Source: Piscinibacterium candidicorallinum
GTDB lineage: Bacteria; Pseudomonadota; Gammaproteobacteria; Burkholderiales; Burkholderiaceae_C
Assembly: GCF_047549485.1 (NCBI RefSeq)
Contig: NZ_CP180191.1
Location: forward strand, 1,798,001 to 1,862,000
DNA length: 64,000 nucleotides
Direction: 5' to 3'
The position numbers and the translations under genes were made by a program. Below the pieces are notes generated by a model that had not been told where the DNA came from, did no database searches, and saw only the letters and a program-made list of their open reading frames with translations. Every line of letters begins with the position of its first letter. The first letter of the stretch is position 1. This document shows positions 33,726-41,219 of the stretch, one piece after another.

Positions 33726-35615
33726 TCAGGCGGCCGGGAGCGGGTAGGTCAGTCGCACGCACGCACCGCCGAGCTGGCTGGCACCCAGCTCCAGCGCAGC
33801 ACCAATCTGCCGGGCGCGCTGCTTCATGCCCTGTAAGCCCCGCCCGCTGCGGCCGCTGGCGGGCAGGCCGTCGCCGTTGTCGAGAATCTCGATCACCAGC
33901 TGCTGGCGTCGGGAGTCAATGTCGCAGCTGAACTTCGCCGAGGTCGCGTTCGAGTGCTGGATCACGTTGCTCAATGCCTCCTGCACCACGCGCGCGAGAT
34001 GCCGATTGACGTTGGCCTCCAGCTCAATCTCGGCCACGGTGTCCGCCATGTGCCAGCGCAAGTCGATGCCCAGACGTTCAAGCGCGGGCTGAAGCCGGTA
34101 GCGCATCGCGGCCAGGAGGTCACTCAGCGACGCATCCTCCAGTGCCAGCAGATCGACCGTGGACTTCATCTCAAGCAGGCAGCGTTCGATGGCATCGGCG
34201 ATCAGGCGGTGATGGGGCTGATCGCGATCGAGCAAGGCCAGCGCGGAAACCAGTTCGGAACCGGGTCCGTCGTGCATTTCCTGGGCAATGCGCTCGCGCT
34301 CCTGCGTCAGCGCAGCATGCTTGTCACGAGAGTGCAGGTTTTCCAGAACGCCACGCAGCTCCTGGGTGCGATGGTGCAGTTCGATCTCCAGTTGTCGGTT
34401 GGTTTCCATCAGCCGCTGCGACAGACTCGCAAGGCGCCCGACCATGGTCAGCGCCATCACGACGATCAGTGCGGGGTAGACAAACGGGCTCAGGCTGAGG
34501 GCGCCGTAGCCCTCGTGACTGAGTTGCACATTCAGCAGGTCCCAGAGCGCGCTGCTGACCAGAATGACCGTCGACAGACCGCCCGCCAGCAGAATGGTTG
34601 AGCGCTCCTGGCGCCACGCGAGCAGCATGCCCAGACCCGTCAGCGCAGCCGGCGCGATGCTGAGCAGCTTGACGAGCCCAACACCAGGCTGTCCAACGAG
34701 AACAACCTCCAAGAGCACGCCAGCTGACATGCACAGGGTGTGCACGGTGCGCGATGCGTCGAGCAAGACGGTTCTGAGCGCGGCGAGGCGTGCGAGGAAG
34801 CCGCACAGCAGCCACAGGAATAGGTGAAAGCTCAGCGCGTGGACCAGGTACCAGGCCATGGCCGGCAAGGGTGCATCGACAAACAGCTCAAACAGCAGGT
34901 AGCCCGCCCAGGCCAGAGACGCTGCGGCGAACCAGAGATCCGCGGCGGTCTTGGTGTGCCACCAGAGCAGCGCCGCGACGAGGCTCATGATCAGCATGAG
35001 TGAGAACAGGGCAGTGATCGCACCGTTCTGCCAGACCCAGCGCCGCTCGTACAGGGGCCGCAGCTCAGCCTGCGGTCCGATATAGAAGTCGGCAAGGCCG
35101 GCTGCGCCAAGCGGGGCACCCGTGATGACGACATCGAGCTGGTTCGCACCGGTGGTGAGCTGCGCCGGAAGTGTGATCCAGTGCGGGGTGAGGTTGTAGT
35201 TGGGCAGGGTGTGTCCGAACGTGCCGACCTCCGCCGCCAATCGTCCATTGACGAGCACCGTGAGCACGTTGCCCGCGCGAGGCAGATACATCGCCAATGG
35301 CACTGCGGGGTCCGTGACGGTGAAGAAGGCGCGATATGCGTAGGTGCCGCGCAGGGGCGGGCTGGCCACGTCCCAGGCATGCGGGAGCGCGACGCGCCCG
35401 ATCCTCTGCAACTCGCCCGTCGGCTGAACTGCATGCAGATCTGCCCGGTACACGCGCAGCACGGCCCGCGCAGCGTCCGGCGCCTCGACCTCCGCAGGGG
35501 TCTGCGCAGCGGCCGCGCTGATCGCCCACGGCAGTGCGATGACCGCGATGACCAGACTGATCAAAGCGCGCACCACGCCCCGGCTCACTTCAATACCCCG
35601 AGGTGCGGGGGCCAC
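33726..35615 (-). CDS. Sensor histidine kinase, 7TM-DISM-like, NarL-partner type
   Basis: A 629-residue kinase. A signal-peptide-like helix (about 16-38) is followed by a periplasmic beta-rich domain (about 50-180) like the galactose-binding DISM extracellular domain, then seven membrane helices (about 195-395), a coiled coil (400-440) and a HisKA_3 motif ERIAQEMHDGPGSELVSAL with the likely acceptor His448. The ATPase domain has NVIQHSNA and GDGLPASGRSGRGLQGMK. The GTG start lies nine bases after the response regulator stop. It is expressed with the regulator and lies divergent from the CsgG-like operon. Confidence 0.88.
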   Translation of the reverse strand: MAPAPRGIEVSRGVVRALISLVIAVIALPWAISAAAAQTPAEVEAPDAARAVLRVYRADLHAVQPTGELQRIGRVALPHAWDVASPPLRGTYAYRAFFTVTDPAVPLAMYLPRAGNVLTVLVNGRLAAEVGTFGHTLPNYNLTPHWITLPAQLTTGANQLDVVITGAPLGAAGLADFYIGPQAELRPLYERRWVWQNGAITALFSLMLIMSLVAALLWWHTKTAADLWFAAASLAWAGYLLFELFVDAPLPAMAWYLVHALSFHLFLWLLCGFLARLAALRTVLLDASRTVHTLCMSAGVLLEVVLVGQPGVGLVKLLSIAPAALTGLGMLLAWRQERSTILLAGGLSTVILVSSALWDLLNVQLSHEGYGALSLSPFVYPALIVVMALTMVGRLASLSQRLMETNRQLEIELHHRTQELRGVLENLHSRDKHAALTQERERIAQEMHDGPGSELVSALALLDRDQPHHRLIADAIERCLLEMKSTVDLLALEDASLSDLLAAMRYRLQPALERLGIDLRWHMADTVAEIELEANVNRHLARVVQEALSNVIQHSNATSAKFSCDIDSRRQQLVIEILDNGDGLPASGRSGRGLQGMKQRARQIGAALELGASQLGGACVRLTYPLPAA

Positions 35616-35624
35616 GAACGCGGC

Positions 35625-36407
35625 TCAGACAAGCCCCAGCAATGCCAGCTGTTTGGTCGCCTGGGCACGCGTACGCACCTGGAGCTTGCGATAGACGTTC
35701 TTCACATGCGTGTTGACGGTATGCACGCTGATGGCGAACTGGGTCGCAATTTCGGTGTTTGTGTACCCCAGCGCGACTTTGCGGATGATGCCCTGCTCGC
35801 GCTCGGTGAGTTCTTCGCGGGCCTGCGGTGCACCAAAGCGCGGAATGGGCACCTCGGCGGCCAGGGGGCGGGCGGCCGCAATGGCGCGCCCCAGGGGCAA
35901 AGCCGCAGCGTTCTGGAAGTGCTTCAAAAGCCGGCGTGCGATCAGCGGGGTGATCGGCGAGCCGCCGTTGACAGCCTCCACGATCGCCTGCGCATAGTTG
36001 TCGGTTGCGCTGCCCTTGAACAGGAAGCCGACCGCACCGGCAGACAGTGCCCGCATGACTGCCTCGTCGTGGCCGAGCGCAGAAATCACGATGATCTCGA
36101 TCGCGCGGCCGGCAGCACGGACTTCCGCAATCAAGTCGAGACCGGAGCCGTCGCCAAGTTCCAGATCCACGAGCAGCACCTGGAACGACTCGTTGCCCAG
36201 CAGTTTCCTTGCTTGCGCGAGGCTCTCCGCCTGGCCAGCCAGATGGACTCGCGGGTCTCCGTGCAGTGCGCGAGCGATCCGCTGACGACTGTGTACGTCG
36301 TCGTCCACCATCAGTACGCGAATGCCGCCTCGCGGGCATTGCGACTCGGTTTGGGCGCGCAGGCGCTGCTCGGCGACGGGTGGCGCCACCGCGGTGAACT
36401 CGGTCAT
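35625..36407 (-). CDS. NarL/LuxR-type response regulator
   Basis: A 260-residue regulator. The receiver domain (about 29-150) has the acidic triplet DDD at 35-37, phospho-acceptor Asp81 (VLLVDLELGDGSG) and the VGFLFKGSA lysine. The C-terminal LuxR helix-turn-helix (about 195-258) reads LTEREQGIIRKVALGYTNTE and HTVNTHVKNVYRKL. Upstream of the kinase in the same operon. It is the nearest regulator to the divergent CsgG-like operon, so that operon is a plausible target. Confidence 0.92.
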   Translation of the reverse strand: MTEFTAVAPPVAEQRLRAQTESQCPRGGIRVLMVDDDVHSRQRIARALHGDPRVHLAGQAESLAQARKLLGNESFQVLLVDLELGDGSGLDLIAEVRAAGRAIEIIVISALGHDEAVMRALSAGAVGFLFKGSATDNYAQAIVEAVNGGSPITPLIARRLLKHFQNAAALPLGRAIAAARPLAAEVPIPRFGAPQAREELTEREQGIIRKVALGYTNTEIATQFAISVHTVNTHVKNVYRKLQVRTRAQATKQLALLGLV

Positions 36408-36911
36408 GGGTTTGCTCCCTCGTTCGCGGCCTTGGGGGGTTCTCCGGCCGTCGCATCATGTCCTTTGCCAATCGCTCGCGTTCAGTGGGTTGCGAATCCG
36501 ACAACGGAGCGCGGACGATATGGAGCGGTCTGCGCGCGGTCAATCGACCGGCCGTGGCATCTCGACAAAGTGGGGAGAGGCTTCTACCGCGTTTGCGGCA
36601 TGTGGCAGGCGCAAACGAGTGCGCCGCCCGAGTTTCGTCTGACCCGACATGTGAGCAGGCGCTTGCGCGGACACGTACGCGTCTGCAGCTCAGTCGCGCC
36701 TCCACGAGGGCGCGAGCTAACCCGAACGGGTGAGTGCGGCAGGTGATCAACGAGTGACACGGGCTAGCCGCGCCGAGCGATTGTTGCGCCGTCAACTGAA
36801 GCAAAGAATGCCGCCAGGTGCTCAACAACACATCGGGCATCAGGCCACAAGAGATGCGCAGCTCTGCAGGGCCGATTCAACAACCTACGTCAATCTTTGG
36901 TGAGGAACATC
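36408..36911. other. 504-base intergenic region between the two-component genes and the repeat-protein operon
   Basis: No convincing gene. It holds palindrome ACCCGAACGGGT (36720-36731) and a possible sigma-70 promoter, TTGTTG at 36781-36786 with AAGAAT 17 bases later. It is the common upstream region for the regulator (minus) and the repeat-protein operon (plus), so operators for the NarL-type regulator would be expected here. Confidence 0.5.
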
Positions 36912-37343
36912 ATGAAGAAGCTTGTCATCATCCTGGCTGGTCTCGTCTCCACCGCTGCGTTCGCCGGCGCCTCGGAAGTGAAGGTCAATGGCGTGTCTGC
37001 CCAGACCGCCGCGTTCGCAGGCAGCGAAGTGGTCAATGCGAGCGGCGTTGCCCGCACCCTGGCACAGCAGAACATTTCCACGAATGCCGGCAACGTGAAG
37101 ATCAACGGTGCCTCCGCACAAACCACGGTCGCAGCAGGCTCGGCCATCGTGAACGAGACGCTCGGCATGAAGAGCACTGCCATGCAGAACCTGTCGAGCA
37201 ACGTCGGCAAGGTCACCGTCAATGGCCTGTCGACCCAGTACACCGCTGCGGTGGGTTCGCTGGTGTGGAACGCCTCGTACGGCGTGCACAGCAAGGCCGT
37301 CCAGAACATCGCCACGAACACCAGCTGCGCCGGCTGCAAGTAA
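36912..37343 (+). CDS. Exported 39-residue-repeat protein, candidate fibre subunit
   Basis: A 143-residue protein with a signal peptide (MKKLVIILAGLVSTAAFA). Residues 22-138 are three gapless 39-residue repeats (22-60, 61-99, 100-138), then a CAGCK tail. Fixed columns of each repeat are N5 G6, S8, Q10, G16 S17, N21, A30, Q32 N33 and N37. The spacing of Ser/Gln/Asn and small residues recalls curlin-type amyloid subunits, but the motif is not the CsgA motif. A GAGGAAC site stands before the ATG. It opens an operon with a CsgG/HfaB-like lipoprotein. Function as surface-fibre subunit is inferred. Confidence 0.8.
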   Translation: MKKLVIILAGLVSTAAFAGASEVKVNGVSAQTAAFAGSEVVNASGVARTLAQQNISTNAGNVKINGASAQTTVAAGSAIVNETLGMKSTAMQNLSSNVGKVTVNGLSTQYTAAVGSLVWNASYGVHSKAVQNIATNTSCAGCK

Positions 37344-37356
37344 ACACGCGCGCCTG

Positions 37357-37387
37357 AAGGTCGGGGTTGAAATGCCCCGACCTTTTT
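37357..37387 (+). terminator. Hairpin with T run after the repeat-protein gene
   Basis: AAGGTCGGGG (37357-37366) pairs with CCCCGACCTT (37375-37384) around an eight-base loop, followed by TTTG. It ends most transcripts after the repeat-protein gene while leaving read-through for the downstream export genes, an arrangement that would give excess subunit. Confidence 0.75.
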
Positions 37388-37418
37388 GTTCTTTCAATTC
37401 AGACTTTCGGGATCCGCC

Positions 37419-37865
37419 ATGTTGCTTCGCTCATCCGCTCGCGGCTGCTGCACACTTCGCGCTCTTGTGCTGACCGCCACCACGCTTGCTTCGTGCTGTG
37501 CATGGGCCGTGGCGCCCGGTGAAGACCCCATCATTCTCAACAACACTGCCGTGCCTCAGGGCAGTGCCCAGCCCGGACTGGCGCCATCCAGCAGCGATGC
37601 AGCGCGCCGACTGCTGCCCGCGCGCATGAAGGCCAAGATGGCGCGCTACCAGGCCCGAGCCTTTCGTGACGATCTCGACGACATCTATACGGACAACGAT
37701 GTCGTACGCAGCGCGTCGGCTGACGGCCTGAAGAAGGTGTGCGTCCAGGAAGTCGGCAGCAACACCGTGCCCGCCAATACCGGGCTGTCATCGGGGCGCT
37801 ACGGCCCGCAGGCCCGACAGCAGGTTGTTGTGCTGCGCGGCGATCTGGTCAACGTGTGCAAGTAA
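37419..37865 (+). CDS. Small exported protein of the CsgG-like operon
   Basis: A 148-residue protein with a signal peptide ending near AWAVA (about residue 32). The mature chain is basic in the middle (LLPARMKAKMARYQAR) and ends in a short module with two cysteines, KKVCVQEVGSNTVP and VVVLRGDLVNVCK. No family was recognised. The start is the ATG of MLLRSSARG; a TTG eleven codons earlier is less likely. The next gene starts 17 bases after its stop. By position it could be an accessory or second minor subunit, like CsgF/HfaD roles in other systems. Confidence 0.7.
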   Translation: MLLRSSARGCCTLRALVLTATTLASCCAWAVAPGEDPIILNNTAVPQGSAQPGLAPSSSDAARRLLPARMKAKMARYQARAFRDDLDDIYTDNDVVRSASADGLKKVCVQEVGSNTVPANTGLSSGRYGPQARQQVVVLRGDLVNVCK

Positions 37866-37882
37866 AGCCCGCAGGAGCCGCA

Positions 37883-39568
37883 ATGCGCCGCTTCGTGTTC
37901 GTCCTCGGCAGCACGCTCGCGCTGCTGACTGGTTGCGCCAATCTCGACGCCCGGCGTGACCTTCCGCTTCTCAGTAGCGTACCCACGGAAAACCGGCCGG
38001 TCGTTCGGCCCGTGCGCTCGGTCTCCAGCTTTTCCGAGTCCCTGGTCTGCATGGACCGCATGTTCCGGGACGCACGCGTTCCGCCCACACTCATCGCCAG
38101 CAAGCAGATTCCGGACGCGTCGGGCAAGGTGCCGGTCGCTGCCAAGGAAATGATCGTGACGGCGTTGTCGCAGCTTTCTCGCACGAGCGGTGCATTCCGC
38201 TACGTCGACTATGAGATCGACCTCGTGAAGCAGGACACGGTCCAGAACCTGACCACGCTGCTCCTGAACAACAACCAGATCCAGCTGCAGCGGCCGGCGC
38301 TCTATGTCAGTGGCGCCATTTCGTTCTTTGACCAGAGCGTGGCGTCGCGCAGCGGCGAGGTCGGAACGTCAGCGTCACGGCTGGAAACGGGTTACAGCCG
38401 CAATCGCAGCGCATCGCTCGTCGGGCTGGAGCTTCACCTGGGCGAATTCCGTTCACGCACTCTGATCCCGGGCATCGACTCTGCCAATGAAGTCGTGATC
38501 GGCACTGGGAACGAGGGGCTCGACGTCGCTGGGCGCATCGGTCGCTATGGCGTGCAGTTCAACGTCGGCCGTGACTATGCCCAGGGTACGGGCGCAGCCG
38601 TCCGCACCCTGGTCGAGCTGGGCCTGATCGAGGTGCTTGGCAAGTGGGCCCGCGTGCCGTACTGGCAATGCCTGTCACTGGATCAGGCACACCCGGAATT
38701 CCAGCGCCAGATGCGCGACTGGTTCGACGAGCAGAAGCCCGAGGAGTCGCTGGCACTCGTTCAGCGGGCCCTTGTGGCCGAAGGCTATCTGCAGCCGCCT
38801 GTTGCCACAGGCATGAGCCCGGTGCTCAAGACGGCACTTGCACGATTCCAGGTCGATCGCGGCATCACGCCCAGCGGAGACATGAATTTCGAGACCTGGG
38901 AGCGCGCGCTGCGCAACTACGTGAGCTTTGATGACAAGGGGCTTCTGGTTCGTGTGGGCTGGGGCCGACCCGGACTGGGCCAGACCGACATGGCCAAGCC
39001 CGCCAACGCTGAAGCCCCCGCGCTGCCTGAACTGCCCGGCCAGCCTTCCGGCGTAGACGGCAAGCCCGTCGAGCCTGCAGTCACGACGGCAGCCGCACCA
39101 TTGACCCGGCAGGTGGATGTCCGGATCGAGAATGTGCTGCGCGGTACCAGTCAGTTCGAGGTGGGTGAGCAGGTATTTCTATCGGCCACGCTCTCACACG
39201 CCGGCTTTCTGTACTGCTTCCTGCAGGATGCAACCGGCACCGTGGTGCGCGTCCTGCCCAACAATCAACATCGCTCGGTGATGGTGCCTGCGCGGCAAGC
39301 CGTGCGCATGCCGGACTGGATGAGCCCGAATCCGGGCTTCATCATCGAACCGAGCGACCCCGGTGCAGAGGCTTTTGTATGCCTGGCCAGTGATGTCGAG
39401 CTCACGCCCAAGTTGCCGGAGCCGCTGCGCGTTGCGCCGTTCACGCCGATCCAGGGGATTCAGACGCCGGATCAGCTGGTGACCTTGTTCAAGCAGGCAG
39501 GCGAGGTTGCAGTGGGTACCGTGAGCTGGCGTGTCGTGCCGCGCACGTCCGTTCAGGTCAAAAGGTAG
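37883..39568 (+). CDS. CsgG/HfaB-like lipoprotein fused to peptidoglycan-binding and DUF4384-like domains
   Basis: A 561-residue lipoprotein (lipobox LLTGC, Cys18). Residues about 50-262 follow the CsgG/HfaB pattern: SLVCMDRMF, IASKQIPDASGKVPVAAKEM, FRYVDYE, ALYVSGAISFFDQSV and the AVRTLVELGLIEVLGKW end helix. CsgG forms the outer-membrane pore that exports curli; HfaB does so for holdfast anchors. Residues about 287-343 are a PG_binding_1-like helix bundle (LVQRALVAEGYL, LARFQVDRGITPSGDM). Residues about 410-510 look like DUF4384 (VGEQVFLSATLSHAGFLYCF). GCAGGAG precedes the ATG. Domain calls are by pattern, so moderate. Confidence 0.75.
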   Translation: MRRFVFVLGSTLALLTGCANLDARRDLPLLSSVPTENRPVVRPVRSVSSFSESLVCMDRMFRDARVPPTLIASKQIPDASGKVPVAAKEMIVTALSQLSRTSGAFRYVDYEIDLVKQDTVQNLTTLLLNNNQIQLQRPALYVSGAISFFDQSVASRSGEVGTSASRLETGYSRNRSASLVGLELHLGEFRSRTLIPGIDSANEVVIGTGNEGLDVAGRIGRYGVQFNVGRDYAQGTGAAVRTLVELGLIEVLGKWARVPYWQCLSLDQAHPEFQRQMRDWFDEQKPEESLALVQRALVAEGYLQPPVATGMSPVLKTALARFQVDRGITPSGDMNFETWERALRNYVSFDDKGLLVRVGWGRPGLGQTDMAKPANAEAPALPELPGQPSGVDGKPVEPAVTTAAAPLTRQVDVRIENVLRGTSQFEVGEQVFLSATLSHAGFLYCFLQDATGTVVRVLPNNQHRSVMVPARQAVRMPDWMSPNPGFIIEPSDPGAEAFVCLASDVELTPKLPEPLRVAPFTPIQGIQTPDQLVTLFKQAGEVAVGTVSWRVVPRTSVQVKR

Positions 39569-39575
39569 GTCCTGA

Positions 39576-40649
39576 ATGCATGCCGCCCGTTCCCTTGCAT
39601 GGCACGCTCTTGCAGTGCTGGGCCTCTGGGCGGCCCTGCTGGCGCCCGGCGCCGAGCACGGCACCTTGGCCAAGGTCATTGTTCAGCCCGCACCACCTGA
39701 GGCGCCGCCCCCGGCGCCGGCAGATGAAGTCTCGGCCAAGAGCTACATCGTGGACAGCGGCCGGGACGAGCTGCTGGAGCAGTTGCGGGCCGAGTCGAAG
39801 CAGGCCAAGGGCGGTGAGGCCAGCCTGCGGCTCGGTCTGCTGTACCTGCATGGCCTGCGCGTGCCGCAGGATGCGCGCAGCGCCCAGGCCCTGTTTGAAC
39901 GCGCGGTGACGCAAGGCGAGCGCCGTGCTGCAGCGGCAGTCGCCTGGTGCCTCCTTGAGGGGTGTGTACGCAGCCCGGATGTGGGCGGCGCGCTCACATA
40001 CATTGCACGAAACCGCGGTGCCATGCCCGCACGCATGGACTATCTGGAATGGCTTGCCTTGGGCCGGCAGCTGACAAGCGATTCGCGTGATCGACAGCGC
40101 GCCCAGTTGCTCGACCGCGCCGTGCGTGCGCGAGATCTGCATGCGCAGATCGAGCAAGGCGTCCAGCGCTTCGAAGAGGATCGCTACGCGGATTCTGCGG
40201 AACTGTTTCGGCTGGCCACGCAGCAGGGCAGCCAGGCTGCGAGTCGAAACCTTGAGCTCGTGCGGCAGCGGATCGCGGAGCAGGAAGCGAGCAGCGCGCT
40301 CGCTTCAGCAGGCACCCCCGCAGAAGCGCAGCGGCTGTTTGCGCGGGCTCAGGCGGCGCACCGCGGCATCGCGCGACCCATCAACTACGCAGAGGCGCTC
40401 ACGCTATATCGGCAGGCCGCGGCACGTGGCAGCGCGCCCGCTGGCCGGATGCTGAACTTGATCGTCTCGCGGCTACGCCCCGATGGCAGCGTCGCCCCGA
40501 TCTGGATGCAGCAACTTGCGTTGGTCGACATCCAGCGTGACATGGGCGGGATGGTCCGAAGCGTCGTCCCTGGCATGCTCGGCAGAGAACCCAGCCCGCT
40601 CTACGACCTGCTGCCTGCGGCGCTGCGAACGCTTGGAGTGATCCGCTGA
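39576..40649 (+). CDS. Exported Sel1-like repeat protein
   Basis: A 357-residue protein with an N-terminal hydrophobic signal segment (about 5-27), a proline-rich linker (PPEAPPPAPADE) and Sel1-type helical repeats: ASLRLGLLYLHGLRVPQDAR, LFERAVTQGERRAAAAVAW, then AEALTLYRQAAARGSAPAGR. Starts seven bases after the lipoprotein stop, so it is in the same transcript. Sel1 proteins scaffold envelope complexes; here it may help assemble the export apparatus. Confidence 0.75.
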   Translation: MHAARSLAWHALAVLGLWAALLAPGAEHGTLAKVIVQPAPPEAPPPAPADEVSAKSYIVDSGRDELLEQLRAESKQAKGGEASLRLGLLYLHGLRVPQDARSAQALFERAVTQGERRAAAAVAWCLLEGCVRSPDVGGALTYIARNRGAMPARMDYLEWLALGRQLTSDSRDRQRAQLLDRAVRARDLHAQIEQGVQRFEEDRYADSAELFRLATQQGSQAASRNLELVRQRIAEQEASSALASAGTPAEAQRLFARAQAAHRGIARPINYAEALTLYRQAAARGSAPAGRMLNLIVSRLRPDGSVAPIWMQQLALVDIQRDMGGMVRSVVPGMLGREPSPLYDLLPAALRTLGVIR

Positions 40650-40651
40650 AG

Positions 40652-40675
40652 CCGGCGCCAGGCAAGTTGCGCCGG
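40652..40675. terminator. Hairpin between convergent genes
   Basis: CCGGCGC (40652-40658) pairs with GCGCCGG (40669-40675). It lies in the 30-base gap between the Sel1-like gene and the LEA2 gene. No T run, so strength is uncertain. Confidence 0.35.
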
Positions 40676-40679
40676 TGGC

Positions 40680-41168
40680 TCAGTTTGCCGGTGGTTTGGC
40701 GGGCGCCGGATCCGCCGCGCCCGGCATGCGCACCGTACCGCTGGACTCGAAGCGCAGGCTCCCCAGGCCGGTGCCGCCCAGCTTGCCCTTGAGTTCATAG
40801 GGCACGCCTTCCTTGGGCGGGTTGCGGGTGAAATTCAAGGCCTGGCGTACGACGGACAGGGCCGATACCGTCACCGGCACTGTCAGCACGGCCTCGCCAA
40901 AGCGGGGGATCGTGCCCTTGGCGTCGCTCACGCCGCTGGCGAATGCGCTGCCGTTCAAGCTCAGATCGAGCGCAATGCCGTCGTAATCCAGCGCCATGTC
41001 ATTGGGATTTTGCACGCGCAGCTTGATCGCGAATCGCGCTTCCAGGCCTTCACTGGGCAAGGTGTCGATCCCCGCAACGTTGACCCGGAGCCGATCCACA
41101 CCCAATGAGGCGCATGCCGTCAAGAGGGCGAGCATTGCCAGAGCGAGCCAAACGCGGACGTGCTTCAT
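40680..41168 (-). CDS. LEA type 2 (WHy-domain) lipoprotein
   Basis: A 162-residue lipoprotein (lipobox LLTACAS). The body has the LEA2/WHy pattern: RVNVAGIDTLPSEGLEARFA, then LRVQNPNDMALDYDGIALDL. Members are water-hypersensitivity or desiccation proteins with a beta-sandwich fold. It is the last gene of the ygfZ-NRDE-M14-LEA2 run on the minus strand, 51 bases after the peptidase. Confidence 0.82.
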   Translation of the reverse strand: MKHVRVWLALAMLALLTACASLGVDRLRVNVAGIDTLPSEGLEARFAIKLRVQNPNDMALDYDGIALDLSLNGSAFASGVSDAKGTIPRFGEAVLTVPVTVSALSVVRQALNFTRNPPKEGVPYELKGKLGGTGLGSLRFESSGTVRMPGAADPAPAKPPAN

Positions 41169-41219
41169 TGTTGCTCCTGTTTGCCGGTGGCTCGGCTCTT
41201 TCGGTTGTGTGCCGAGGGG

